Source: Clostridium sp. CX1 (GTDB lineage: Bacteria; Bacillota; Clostridia; Clostridiales; Clostridiaceae). Taken from it: a stretch of DNA of 33,167 nt. Both the position numbers and the translations under genes were made by a program. Below the pieces are notes generated by a model. That model searched no databases, was not told the DNA's origin, and saw only the letters and a list, made by a program, of their open reading frames with translations. The stretch spans positions 1 through 33,167 of the forward strand of contig NZ_JAODOO010000026.1 in the NCBI RefSeq assembly GCF_025398335.1, given 5' to 3'. This document shows, one piece after another, positions 23,349 to 31,560 of the stretch (positions within the stretch are counted from its first letter, which is position 1; each line of letters opens with the position of its first letter).

Positions 23349-23561
23349 TTAGTTTAAAAAAATATACTTTTCAAAATTGTATTGCCTATCCTTGCAAAGT
23401 AGCATGAATTTTGATATAAACTTTTCTCCTGGGTTTGCTCTTCCTGTTAATATTCTATATACAGTTGTTGAATTAACAGATATTTCATTTGCAAATAACT
23501 TATAGTTTCCTTGAAAATCATTTTTAATTAGACTTTCTAATTCTTTAATATTAATCTTCAA
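23349..23561 (-). CDS. Cro-like helix-turn-helix regulator
   Basis: About 70 residues, read KINIKELESLIKNDFQGNYK with HTH NYKLFANEISVNSTTVYRIL then TGRANPGEKFISKF. It is the first gene of the leftward early operon, divergent from the CI-like repressor, so it should act as Cro. TTG 23561 is chosen because GGAGG lies 7 bases upstream; the longer frame to 23624 would run into the promoter. Confidence 0.75.
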   Translation of the reverse strand: MKINIKELESLIKNDFQGNYKLFANEISVNSTTVYRILTGRANPGEKFISKFMLLCKDRQYNFEKYIFLN

Positions 23562-23600
23562 ATTACAACCTCCATTTCTTTCAAGCGTTTCTTTAATGCA

Positions 23601-23629
23601 ATTATACCACTGCCATTTCACCAATGCAA
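23601..23629 (-). promoter_or_regulatory. leftward early promoter
   Basis: Minus strand TTGCAT (23629-23624), 17-base spacer, TATAAT (23606-23601). The -35 region overlaps TTGCATTA/TTGCATTG operator-like repeats, as expected for a repressed early promoter. Confidence 0.75.
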
Positions 23630-23654
23630 CACTTTTTTAATAACTTTTTCAAAA

Positions 23655-23687
23655 ATTATTGCATTAACGCAATAATAAAAATACAAT
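23655..23687 (+). promoter_or_regulatory. repressor promoter and main operator
   Basis: Plus strand TTGCAT (23659-23664), 17 bases, TACAAT (23682-23687). The -35 box lies in a palindrome with arms ATTATTGC and GCAATAAT (23655-23676). Related half-sites lie near 23594 and 23624. Confidence 0.7.
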
Positions 23688-23708
23688 ATATTTAGGGGTG
23701 ATTTTTAT

Positions 23709-24182
23709 ATGGAAACTGAGTTGATACGGCTTTTAAAACTTGCTCAAGGTGACAGATCCTTAAATGCTTTTGCACGACATGCCGATGTTAGCCCTGGTAA
23801 TTTATCAAGAATTATGAAGGGTCAAAAGCCCAGTCCGGAAGTTCTTAAAAAGCTAGCAAGTAAAGCTCATAATGATATTAGTTACGAACAGCTTATGATA
23901 GCTGCTGAATATATAGATACTAACTTACCAATTTCAGAAGAGTTGAAAAAAAATAATGATACTTTAAATAGCAACGAATCATCAAGTATAGATGAAAAAT
24001 ACCCCATAGTAACCGACGTAGAGAAAGCCATGGAAGTTATAATGTCCCAGCAAGGGCTTATGCTAAAGGGTGAACTTCTTACTGATGAAGATAAAATAAT
24101 ACTTGCCAACTCTATTCAGAACGGGTTTAAATTAGCTGAAGAGCTGAGAAAAAAGAGAAAAGAAAAGATGGAGGATAAATAA
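23709..24182 (+). CDS. CI-like XRE repressor
   Basis: A 157-residue protein with an N-terminal HTH (LNAFARHADVSPGNLSRIMK, about 18-37) and a C-terminal helical dimerisation part (LTDEDKIILANSIQNGFKL). It has no LexA-like self-cleaving peptidase domain, so induction probably depends on the ImmA/IrrE protease encoded next. AGGGGTG lies 8 bases before ATG 23709. It should hold the lysogenic state by binding the TTGCATTA operators. Confidence 0.85.
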   Translation: METELIRLLKLAQGDRSLNAFARHADVSPGNLSRIMKGQKPSPEVLKKLASKAHNDISYEQLMIAAEYIDTNLPISEELKKNNDTLNSNESSSIDEKYPIVTDVEKAMEVIMSQQGLMLKGELLTDEDKIILANSIQNGFKLAEELRKKRKEKMEDK

Positions 24183-24211
24183 GTGACATAATTTTTAAGT
24201 GGGTGAGAATA

Positions 24212-24643
24212 ATGAAAGATATTGTTAATGGGTTATTAAAAAAATATGGCACTAATGACCCTTTTGAACTATGTACATACTTAGATATACAAATTATAAA
24301 AGAAGACCTAGGAAGACAGATTTATGGATACTTACAGAGAATAGATGATTTTATAATAGTTCACATAAATAATAGTATTCCTTACCCTCTTCAAAGGTAT
24401 TGTTGTGCTCACGAATTAGGACATGCTTTACTTCAACCAGATTTATCAATTGGGTTCTTTATTGAAAATCCTCTTCTGGTAAAGAATAAGGCAGAGATAG
24501 AGGCAGATAGGTTTGCAGCTGAACTTCTTATAGATGTTAAGGATATCGACAAACATTTTTTTGAAAGCATGAGTGTTAGTCAGATGAGTTCATATTTTGA
24601 AGTTCCAGATGAATTAATAGAATATAAATTTAACATAAAGTAA
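24212..24643 (+). CDS. ImmA/IrrE-family metallopeptidase
   Basis: A 143-residue protein with the zinc motif HELGH (His67, Glu68, His71) in CAHELGHALL and the third ligand region EIEADRFAAELL (Glu97). ImmA proteins cut phage repressors to induce prophages, as for ICEBs1. It starts 29 bases after the repressor gene. ATG 24212 has GTGGGTGAG upstream; GTG 24203 is possible too. A terminator follows. Confidence 0.9.
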   Translation: MKDIVNGLLKKYGTNDPFELCTYLDIQIIKEDLGRQIYGYLQRIDDFIIVHINNSIPYPLQRYCCAHELGHALLQPDLSIGFFIENPLLVKNKAEIEADRFAAELLIDVKDIDKHFFESMSVSQMSSYFEVPDELIEYKFNIK

Positions 24644-24668
24644 CTCAAATATTAATTTGAGGTTTTTT
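24644..24668 (+). terminator. terminator after the immunity operon
   Basis: CTCAAAT - ATTA - ATTTGAG, followed by GTTTTTTATT. It ends the repressor-ImmA transcript. Confidence 0.8.
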
Positions 24669-25093
24669 ATTACCTTTTTTAGAAATATATAACATAAATG
24701 TATTTTACTGTTGAACAATGTCATGATTTGTATAATTCAACCTTAAGAACATTCACTATAGCTTAAGAAACTTTGAATATATGAGGGGAAGTAGCAAATT
24801 TAATATACCAATAATAAGAACATTATAGCGACTGAAAATTAGATACTTGAAACAAAAATTACTTTAACCCAATTATAAATCAATAAAGAGCTGTAATTAA
24901 AGACCAATAAGCTTATGACATGATGTAGGGTCAAAGGGTGTTTTCATACGTAAGGGGTAAGAGCTGATTCTCGAACTTAATGGTTTCAGAAGCTTTTCGT
25001 ATAAATTAATATAATAATGAATTATACATTAGTTAAAAGCTAAACCACATTAGAATAATTAGAATAATTTTGATATATAAGTGAGGAAACTTA
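24669..25093. other. gene-free AT-rich stretch
   Basis: No frame of useful length with a ribosome site is seen in these 425 bases. It separates immunity from the accessory block and is a likely joint of DNA gained by transfer. A promoter for the membrane-protein gene should lie near 25000-25080 but no clear consensus is present. Confidence 0.5.
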
Positions 25094-25678
25094 ATGAAAA
25101 ATCGTAATATCAAAAAAAACTTAAATTCTACTTCAAAGTTTAATCGCTTGTCTTTAGTAATTTCAATATTATCATTGATAACTACAATAGGTCTATCTAT
25201 ATATACAATTAAACATACAGAAAATCTTAAATCTAAGCAAAGTGCTAATGTATTATATATGGATATACAAAATTATGGGTTAAAAACATATTCTGAATTA
25301 AACTTATATGAACTTAAAATTAGAAACTTAGATGATCCAAATAATAAAGATCATATAAAAGTTGGTGTCTCTCTATCAGATTCTAAATTAATTAATAACT
25401 ACTATGTTTACCTAGCCGACTTAGTAAACGTAATAAGTCAAGAAGACTATAATAATATAACCGACTTATATAATCACTTTGATATTGTAATAAAAGCAGA
25501 ACAAGATTTTGAAAATGAAAAAGATTCAAAACAAAGAAACTTCAAAGAAAAATTTTATTTTATGTCTTTACAAAGTATGAAGAAAGAATTTTCTCGTAAA
25601 GAAATATTAGAAAGCGTAGAACACCTAGGTAAAATAGCAGATATAAAGAGTAATGTTATTAATCATATATACAAATAA
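25094..25678 (+). CDS. single-pass membrane protein, possible effector
   Basis: A 194-residue protein. Residues 1-18 are basic, residues about 19-39 form one membrane helix (LSLVISILSLITTIGLSIYT), and residues 45-194 are a charged helical domain (ELKIRNLDDPNNKDHIKVG). Both flanks of the helix are positive, so topology is open. It is not recognised. It lies 189 bases upstream of the DAC-like gene on the same strand; in cyclase-based defence systems a membrane effector often sits beside the cyclase gene, so a partnership is possible but unproven. GTGAGGAAACTTA precedes ATG 25094. Confidence 0.65.
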   Translation: MKNRNIKKNLNSTSKFNRLSLVISILSLITTIGLSIYTIKHTENLKSKQSANVLYMDIQNYGLKTYSELNLYELKIRNLDDPNNKDHIKVGVSLSDSKLINNYYVYLADLVNVISQEDYNNITDLYNHFDIVIKAEQDFENEKDSKQRNFKEKFYFMSLQSMKKEFSRKEILESVEHLGKIADIKSNVINHIYK

Positions 25679-25729
25679 CGTAATTGATAATGTTTTTGAA
25701 TTGTGTAAAATAAATAATTCTTTTTCGAC

Positions 25730-25759
25730 TTGAATTAGTAACAATTATTTTTATATTAT
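25730..25759 (+). promoter_or_regulatory. candidate promoter for the DAC-like gene
   Basis: TTGAAT (25730-25735), 18 bases, TATTAT (25754-25759), about 110 bases before the start codon. In DNA this AT-rich such matches are not rare. Confidence 0.35.
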
Positions 25760-25867
25760 GATGTAATTTTCATATATTGTAGAACTTGATACTACACTTT
25801 ACAGTTTATTCAACAAATTCAAGTGTACAAGTTTATGTTGTGTTTTTATATGTTAGAGGTGATTATA

Positions 25868-27451
25868 TTGAAGAATAAAAATAAACAGTTTACCAAGATA
25901 GTAAATGAAGTTAGTACCAAAACTAGTGAAGCTATAAAACAGTTCTCTAATCTTGATTTAGTTTTAGAAGTTGATGATATTAATAATGATTCAGAATATG
26001 ACCTATCATTAAGGCTAAAATCTATATCTAAGAATAGTTATCTTAATGAAACCCTCGGAACCGAAATAGCAGAGGTAATGAAGAAAAACATGTATTATTA
26101 CTTTAATGAAATTGAATACATTACCAAGCGTATGCTAGACAACTTTATTGAGGATAGTTCACTAGGGCTTTTATTTAATAATGTAGATCTGTCCCACCCC
26201 GATAACCATGATCATATATTTAGATTCGTAAATTTTTTACAGGATATAAGCATTAAAACATATGAAACAACTCCAATAAATCTTGGTATATTTATTATGG
26301 AAAATATGCTCAAAATAAATGAAAGATTTGAAGAATTACAAATCGAGTACCTGCCTATTGAACATAAAATATATATTGAGGAGTTAATTAATCAAGAGAA
26401 ACCTTTGATAAAACTAATTAATAGTAAATCATTTGCCTTAGTTTTAGATAAAGATTTCTATGTCATAGGATTTGCTAGAAAGATAAAAGATAAGAAAAGT
26501 ATAGAAGACATTGTTTTAAATAATTACTTTGATATTGAATATGAGTTATTTTGCCACTATTCAATGTCTTATATTAAAGACCTAGTTGGTTACAGCTATA
26601 AAGAACATATTGACGAAATAACCGAAAAAGTAATTACATCTTCTAAAGATGATGATAACACTTCATGCTTAACTAAAGAAACCTCAGATGCTTTTATTAA
26701 ACTTTTAGAAAACTATAGAGAGGAGTTTCACAAAAAACTAGAAGACTACTTGAATACTTACAAAAATGAAACATCTGATCATATAAAATATATTAGAATC
26801 TGTAGTACAGAAATTCAGTGGTATTTTAATAATAACTATGTTCTTACAATGAAAAATGGTAAGTGGAGACTGAAACACTTTATCCTATTAAGTAGTTATA
26901 TATTTGAATACTTGCACATTCCAGACATAGCTTTACTTAAAATATTGAATGAGCCAAGTGATTTAGCACAGTATGTTAGTCAAGAAATATATAAAGTTTT
27001 CAAACTCATTTCAATCATCAGACAAATGTCAGAACAAAATATTGGTGGACTATTTATAATTCTCAAATCAAATACAGATGATGAAGAATTAAATAAAGCC
27101 GATATTTATAACCACATTCCCAAAGATATGATTAAAATAAGTACTACGGCCAACTACTATAAATCTCTTATTTGGGATAAGACAAATAAATGTATGAGTA
27201 TTGACGAAATTGATAGTTATATACTTTCCCTAGTAGCTGGTGTCGATGGTGCAACAGTACTAGATAACAATTTAAATATACTTACCTATGGTGAGATTGT
27301 AAATAACAAAAATGTTGATACCCAAAATAAATCTTTCGGAGCAAGAACTAATGCTGCTATTTCAGCCTCAGTACACGGCTTAGCCATAAAGATATCTGAG
27401 GATGGAGATATAGAATTATTTAAGGATAAAAGTTTGATATTCAAGATATAG
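25868..27451 (+). CDS. DAC-like (DisA_N-type) nucleotidyl cyclase with large N-terminal domain
   Basis: About 527 residues from TTG 25868 (GAGGTG 6 bases upstream; the open frame extends to 25823). The last 140 residues follow the diadenylate cyclase pattern: NIGGLFIIL near 391 (family RIGALIVI), VDGATVLD with DGA at 460-462 (family HDGAVVI), FGARTNAA with Arg493 (family GTRHRAA, divergent members GARHNAA), and ISEDGDIELF near the end. Thus the RHR motif is RTN here, so activity or product could differ from c-di-AMP synthesis. The N-terminal 380 residues are helical with SFALVLDKDFYVIGFARKI near 190 and could be a sensor. No membrane segment before the stop. Confidence 0.68.
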   Translation: MKNKNKQFTKIVNEVSTKTSEAIKQFSNLDLVLEVDDINNDSEYDLSLRLKSISKNSYLNETLGTEIAEVMKKNMYYYFNEIEYITKRMLDNFIEDSSLGLLFNNVDLSHPDNHDHIFRFVNFLQDISIKTYETTPINLGIFIMENMLKINERFEELQIEYLPIEHKIYIEELINQEKPLIKLINSKSFALVLDKDFYVIGFARKIKDKKSIEDIVLNNYFDIEYELFCHYSMSYIKDLVGYSYKEHIDEITEKVITSSKDDDNTSCLTKETSDAFIKLLENYREEFHKKLEDYLNTYKNETSDHIKYIRICSTEIQWYFNNNYVLTMKNGKWRLKHFILLSSYIFEYLHIPDIALLKILNEPSDLAQYVSQEIYKVFKLISIIRQMSEQNIGGLFIILKSNTDDEELNKADIYNHIPKDMIKISTTANYYKSLIWDKTNKCMSIDEIDSYILSLVAGVDGATVLDNNLNILTYGEIVNNKNVDTQNKSFGARTNAAISASVHGLAIKISEDGDIELFKDKSLIFKI

Positions 27452-27568
27452 CTAGATTGTAGGACATACATACTAATATCCATTATTATTATAGCAGTTC
27501 CAACAACGATAACATTTATAGGTCATTTATTTATAACATTAATAGGAACACCCTTATTATTTATATAA
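27452..27568 (+). other. in-frame hydrophobic extension behind the DAC-like stop codon
   Basis: After TAG 27449-27451 the same frame stays open for 38 codons to TAA 27566-27568 and reads LDCRTYILISIIIIAVPTTI then TFIGHLFITLIGTPLLFI, a membrane-helix-like tail. There is no start codon in it. It may be a lost or readthrough membrane anchor, or chance in AT-rich DNA. Confidence 0.35.
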
Positions 27569-27855
27569 CATTTTTCTTTAAAAAAACTATATCAAAATCG
27601 GCAATGTAAGCCAATATTTGAATTCTATAAATAGTGTATAATTATTAGGGATATTTATAAGACTAAAACAATAAAAGTAGATTAATCTTATAATCCATAA
27701 TAAAGTTAATAGATTATTATTTTTCATGTAATTGAATGCTTAAAGAAAATACATTTCTCAGACCAGTTGGTTTGAGAATTTTTTTGTAGTATTATAATAT
27801 TGTTACATTTTAACATTATTAAATTAAAATTTTTATAAAATATTGAGGTGATATT
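27569..27855. other. gene-free stretch before the DUF262 gene
   Basis: AT-rich, without a convincing gene. It holds the terminator at 27755 and the DUF262 ribosome site GAGGTG. A TTGGTT-17-TATTAT match overlapping the terminator is a weak promoter candidate. Confidence 0.45.
27755..27785 (+). terminator. terminator after the DAC-like gene
   Basis: TTCTCA-G-ACC, loop AGTT, GGT-T-TGAGAA, followed by seven T. It separates the DAC-like unit from the DUF262 unit. Confidence 0.75.
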
Positions 27856-29052
27856 ATGGATAATACAATAGACCAAAATCTTCAAAACGTAATTAGAGAT
27901 GAAATCGTAACTAAAAGACAAAAAGTCTTAGTAGATCAAATGAGGATGTCTGTAGGTGAGTTGATGAGCTTATACGAATCTACGGAGTTGAATCTTTCAC
28001 CTGACTATCAGCGTCTTTTTAGGTGGACAGATGAACAACAAAGTGATTTTATAGAATCTATCTTATTAGGCTATCCTATTCCGCCTATTTTCGTATACCA
28101 AAACAAAAATGGAAAATGGGAAGTTGTTGACGGAGTACAAAGGCTATCTACTATATACAGATTTACTGGAATTTTAAATAAAGATAATGACGTTACTGAT
28201 GCTCAACGTGATAAACCTGATGAACCTTTAGTGTTAACTACTGGAAGAGTTCTTAAAAATATTAATGGTGTCACATGGGAAATTGATGAAGAAAATAAAA
28301 AGAGCTTAGATGCTTCCACAAAGTTAGATTTTAGAAGATCAGCTTTAAATATTATAGTTATTCTTGATAAAAATGTAGAAGAAAATACGACTTATGAGGT
28401 TTTCCGTAGATTAAATACAGGTGGTAGTAAATTAAGTGACCAAGAAATACGAAACGTCTTAATATTGATGACAAATAAAAATGCATTTAACAGCATGGAT
28501 CAATATTGTAATAATGAAGCTTATTCTAATCTCTTATCGTTATCTCAAAAGAAAGAGGCATTGGGCTTTAAAATGGAAGTCCTTTCAAGATACATTATTT
28601 TAAAATACTATGATATTATGAACTTGGAAAAGTTGTATAAAGATTATAAGTCAAATATAGATATATTTATTGATAACTCCATTCAAAAAATATTAAAGAG
28701 TAAGGATATTGACATAAATTCTGATATTGCTAGATTTAATAAGTTAATTGAATTTTTAAGTTCTAACGTAGATTATGATTATAATTTTAGAGTATTTAAC
28801 TCTGCTGATTCCAAATTTAAAGGTGGATTTAATTGGTTGGTTTTTGAAACAATCATTTGGGGACTACTTATAGATAACAACCTTGAAGATTTAATTTCAA
28901 AGTCTAAATCTGAAGTCATAGATGCTATAAAATCAATTGTTACTACAAAAGAGTTCTATGCTAAAAATGGAGTTACTGTTATGAAATCAACTGAGAGAAT
29001 GATAAGGGCAAGAGATTATGCAAGGGAGTTATTTAGTTTTGGCAGTAACTAA
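27856..29052 (+). CDS. DUF262 protein (GmrSD/SspE N-domain-like)
   Basis: A 398-residue protein with the ParB-like DUF262 core: DYQRLFRW (50-57), ESILLGYPIPPIFV (67-80), VDGVQRLST (91-99), FRRLNTGG (183-190) and SDQEIRN. In GmrS, SspE and BrxU this domain hydrolyses nucleotides and senses modified DNA. The C-terminal DUF1524 HNH nuclease of GmrSD fusions is missing; the remaining 200 residues are helical. The nuclease role may lie with the overlapping HEPN gene. GAGGTGATATT precedes ATG 27856. Confidence 0.87.
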   Translation: MDNTIDQNLQNVIRDEIVTKRQKVLVDQMRMSVGELMSLYESTELNLSPDYQRLFRWTDEQQSDFIESILLGYPIPPIFVYQNKNGKWEVVDGVQRLSTIYRFTGILNKDNDVTDAQRDKPDEPLVLTTGRVLKNINGVTWEIDEENKKSLDASTKLDFRRSALNIIVILDKNVEENTTYEVFRRLNTGGSKLSDQEIRNVLILMTNKNAFNSMDQYCNNEAYSNLLSLSQKKEALGFKMEVLSRYIILKYYDIMNLEKLYKDYKSNIDIFIDNSIQKILKSKDIDINSDIARFNKLIEFLSSNVDYDYNFRVFNSADSKFKGGFNWLVFETIIWGLLIDNNLEDLISKSKSEVIDAIKSIVTTKEFYAKNGVTVMKSTERMIRARDYARELFSFGSN

Positions 29053-29773
29053 GTCTAGTCTATCTGCAGAGGAGTTTCTTAATGAATTAGATAGAAACTC
29101 TTCTTTAAGATTAAAGTACTTAAATGATTTAAATACTTTAGCTCACAATGAATCTCTAGATGTTTCTTGCCGTTTTCACCAAATTAGAAGCAACATCCCA
29201 ACACTGTACTCTCAGTATGAAGGCTTTGTTAAGAATATGTTTAACCTTATCCCTATATATTTAAATAGTCTTAACAAATCATCAATAAAAATAAAGAATA
29301 AGTATTTTTCTTTATTTTTAGGACTAAACATATACTATTTTAGAAACTTAAATAACTTTCTTGATTTTACCCAAAGAATTAATAATTGTGTAGATAATTT
29401 TTTAAACAACAATCTAAACTTTTTTGAAAATTATACTCAAGGATCCTTAGTCATTCAGCATGATGAAAACTTTTACGAATTACTATCCTTTTTAGACTTT
29501 GAGGAATCTATTGTTAACAAATTCCAAAGCCTTAACTTTAAAATTAGACAATACTATAAACGAAGAAATGATATTATTCATGGATCAATTGATGGGAATG
29601 ATAGTTCATTCTTTTACTTAAGAGATACTCTAAATGAACAACACTTAGACAAGGTTTTAAATGAGTGGAATGAAGAATATGAATGCATAAAAGAGCTTAT
29701 TGACTTATTGAGGACTGGCTTCTATAATTGGGTTCAACACTCATATTATGCGGAAAGATCTGTATCTTCTTAA
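29018..29773 (+). CDS. HEPN protein, MAE_28990-like
   Basis: A protein of 251 residues from ATG 29018, or about 244 from TTG 29039, which has GGGAG 10 bases upstream. It is helical and carries KRRNDIIHGS (182-190), the RX4H catalytic motif (Arg183, His188) of HEPN ribonucleases, with the common flanking 'Y..RRN.I.HG' of the MAE_28990/MAE_18760 type. The start lies inside the DUF262 gene, so both are translated as a pair. HEPN proteins cut RNA in many toxin and defence systems, and DUF262-HEPN pairs are known from defence islands. Confidence 0.75.
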   Translation: MQGSYLVLAVTKSSLSAEEFLNELDRNSSLRLKYLNDLNTLAHNESLDVSCRFHQIRSNIPTLYSQYEGFVKNMFNLIPIYLNSLNKSSIKIKNKYFSLFLGLNIYYFRNLNNFLDFTQRINNCVDNFLNNNLNFFENYTQGSLVIQHDENFYELLSFLDFEESIVNKFQSLNFKIRQYYKRRNDIIHGSIDGNDSSFFYLRDTLNEQHLDKVLNEWNEEYECIKELIDLLRTGFYNWVQHSYYAERSVSS

Positions 29774-29791
29774 ATTAAAAATTCATATCCT

Positions 29792-29833
29792 AAAGTTTAC
29801 TATAGCTATTTTTTCATAGCTATAGTAAACTTT
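29792..29833. repeat. perfect 18-base inverted repeat before the methyltransferase gene
   Basis: AAAGTTTACTATAGCTAT (29792-29809), loop TTTTTC, and its exact complement (29816-29833). It could end the HEPN transcript, but only a short T-rich tail follows. Placement 33 bases before the methyltransferase start also fits an operator. Confidence 0.75.
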
Positions 29834-29866
29834 ATTTATAGAAAGAAAGTTGAGGAGATTACACTA

Positions 29867-31369
29867 ATGAATGAATTTGAACTATATGAGTTATTTGAAA
29901 AATCACAAACTAAATATTTATCAACTAAGTCGCGAGAATACCTAAAAAATAACTCTCAGTTTTTTACTCCAATAGATATAGCAAATAAAATGCTAGACTC
30001 AATTGATCTAAAATACATTAATTCTTTAGAAGATATTAGAATACTAGAGCCCTCTGCAGGATGTGGGATTTTAATTCTAACAACAGTGCTTTATTTAATA
30101 AAAAACACACATATAAAATTTATTAATATTGATGCATATGAAATTAATAGTGATTTATGCTCGATTCTTAGAGATAACCTTTTTAAATTAAAAAGATATA
30201 TTAAATCTAATACTTCAGTTTCATTAAATACTCGCGTGCATAACGAAAACTTTATTTTAAAAAACTCACAAAAATGGCACTCAACAAAATTAAAAAATGG
30301 TTATAATTTAATAATATCCAATCCACCGTTTAAAAAAGTCAATCAAACGTGTGAAGAAGCTGTAGCTTTAAAAGAAGTAGTTTTCGGACAGCCTAACATT
30401 TATGCACTTTTTATCGCCTTGTCCTTAAAGCTCCTTATGCCTAATGGTGTGTATACAGTTATTAGTCCAAGAAGTTACTTAATGGGTATGTATAATGAAA
30501 AACTCAGAGAATATGCCTTTAATAACTTTTCACTTAAAAGTCTTCATTCTTTTGATAATAGAAATATTTTTAAACTTACAAATCAGGAAGTTATAATATC
30601 TACTTTTGTTAATACCAAAGTTGACAATAATATTACTATATCTCATAATGGCAGATTTAAGCATTATAGTACATTAGATAAAATTATATATAATAAAGAT
30701 AATTATTCTTTACTTATACCTAAAAATAATAATGATATATCGTTATTAGAGCAAATTGAAAACTTTAAATATTCATTGGATGAGTTAGGCATTAGTGTTT
30801 CAGTTGGTCCTATAGTGCAGTTTAGAAATGAAAGCTATTTGAGTGATAAATCCTATGAATCCTCTTTTGCACCATTGTTAGTTGGCAAAGATATTTTAGA
30901 AAATGAAATTATTTATTATCATAGAGAAAATACAAGAAAAACTCATAATAAGTCTATTAGTGAAAAAGCTAAAAATCTAGTAAAAAACTCAAATTACTTA
31001 CTGTTAAGAAAGGTAACTGCAAAGGATGATAAAGATCCTATTGTTTCTGCAGTTCTTAAGAAGGATTTTTTTAACCATGAGTTACTAGGTATAGATAACA
31101 ACCTTTTATATTTTCATAGCAAGGATCCACTAAAGGAACTATCAATTGAAGAATGCTACGGTTTGTTTTGTTACATTAATTCTAATTATTTTAATCAATT
31201 ATATTCGCTAATTAATGCTAACCATACTATAAATGTCTCAGATTTTAATAATATTAAATTCCCTGGCATAAACTTAATAAAAGAAATGGGGATAAATATA
31301 ATTGATGCTAATAAATTTGATAAAAATACTTGCTCTAATATTTTAAATAAGTACTGTAATGTGTTATAA
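29867..31369 (+). CDS. N6-adenine DNA methyltransferase, Eco57I/PaeR7I-like
   Basis: A 500-residue protein. Motif X QFFTP (31-35), AdoMet motif I ILEPSAGCG (59-67) and catalytic motif IV SNPPF (151-155) mark a gamma-class N6-adenine methyltransferase. The C-terminal half (from about 290, SLDELGISVSVGPIVQF) looks like a target recognition domain ending in YINSNYFNQLYSLINANHTI, typical of these enzymes. No PaeR7I-type restriction gene is beside it; the DUF262-HEPN pair upstream may be the partner, or it may be a lone modification gene that shields phage DNA. GAGGAG 9 bases before ATG 29867. Confidence 0.88.
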   Translation: MNEFELYELFEKSQTKYLSTKSREYLKNNSQFFTPIDIANKMLDSIDLKYINSLEDIRILEPSAGCGILILTTVLYLIKNTHIKFINIDAYEINSDLCSILRDNLFKLKRYIKSNTSVSLNTRVHNENFILKNSQKWHSTKLKNGYNLIISNPPFKKVNQTCEEAVALKEVVFGQPNIYALFIALSLKLLMPNGVYTVISPRSYLMGMYNEKLREYAFNNFSLKSLHSFDNRNIFKLTNQEVIISTFVNTKVDNNITISHNGRFKHYSTLDKIIYNKDNYSLLIPKNNNDISLLEQIENFKYSLDELGISVSVGPIVQFRNESYLSDKSYESSFAPLLVGKDILENEIIYYHRENTRKTHNKSISEKAKNLVKNSNYLLLRKVTAKDDKDPIVSAVLKKDFFNHELLGIDNNLLYFHSKDPLKELSIEECYGLFCYINSNYFNQLYSLINANHTINVSDFNNIKFPGINLIKEMGINIIDANKFDKNTCSNILNKYCNVL

Positions 31370-31385
31370 TTTCATTACAAACTGA

Positions 31386-31481
31386 AATGATCATTTACAG
31401 CCAAGGAATGTAACAAGAACTACAGAAATACTTAATAAAATAGATACATTATCAAAAATCTTGCAGTTATTAAAGGTATAA
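31386..31481 (+). pseudogene. possible C-terminal gene remnant
   Basis: An open stretch without start codon reads HLQPRNVTRTTEILNKIDTL then SKILQLLKV and a stop. The helical, gene-like peptide follows a TGA in frame. It may be the end of a lost gene between methyltransferase and integrase; the case is weak. Confidence 0.25.
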
Positions 31482-31509
31482 TAGGTAACAGCACTAAAAC
31501 TTGCAAAAT

Positions 31510-31542
31510 AGACTGAACTTAATAGTTTAGTCTTATTTTTTT
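31510..31542 (+). terminator. terminator before the integrase gene
   Basis: AGACTGAAC, loop TTAATA, GTTTAGTCT (one G-U), then TATTTTTTT. It separates the accessory block from the integrase. Confidence 0.75.
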
Positions 31543-31560
31543 AGAAAGGTTGGATGCTTT

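Noticed and set aside
24669-25093. Short frames in the gap before the membrane-protein gene
   Set aside because: The longest are about 15-22 codons, without ribosome sites or recognisable peptides.
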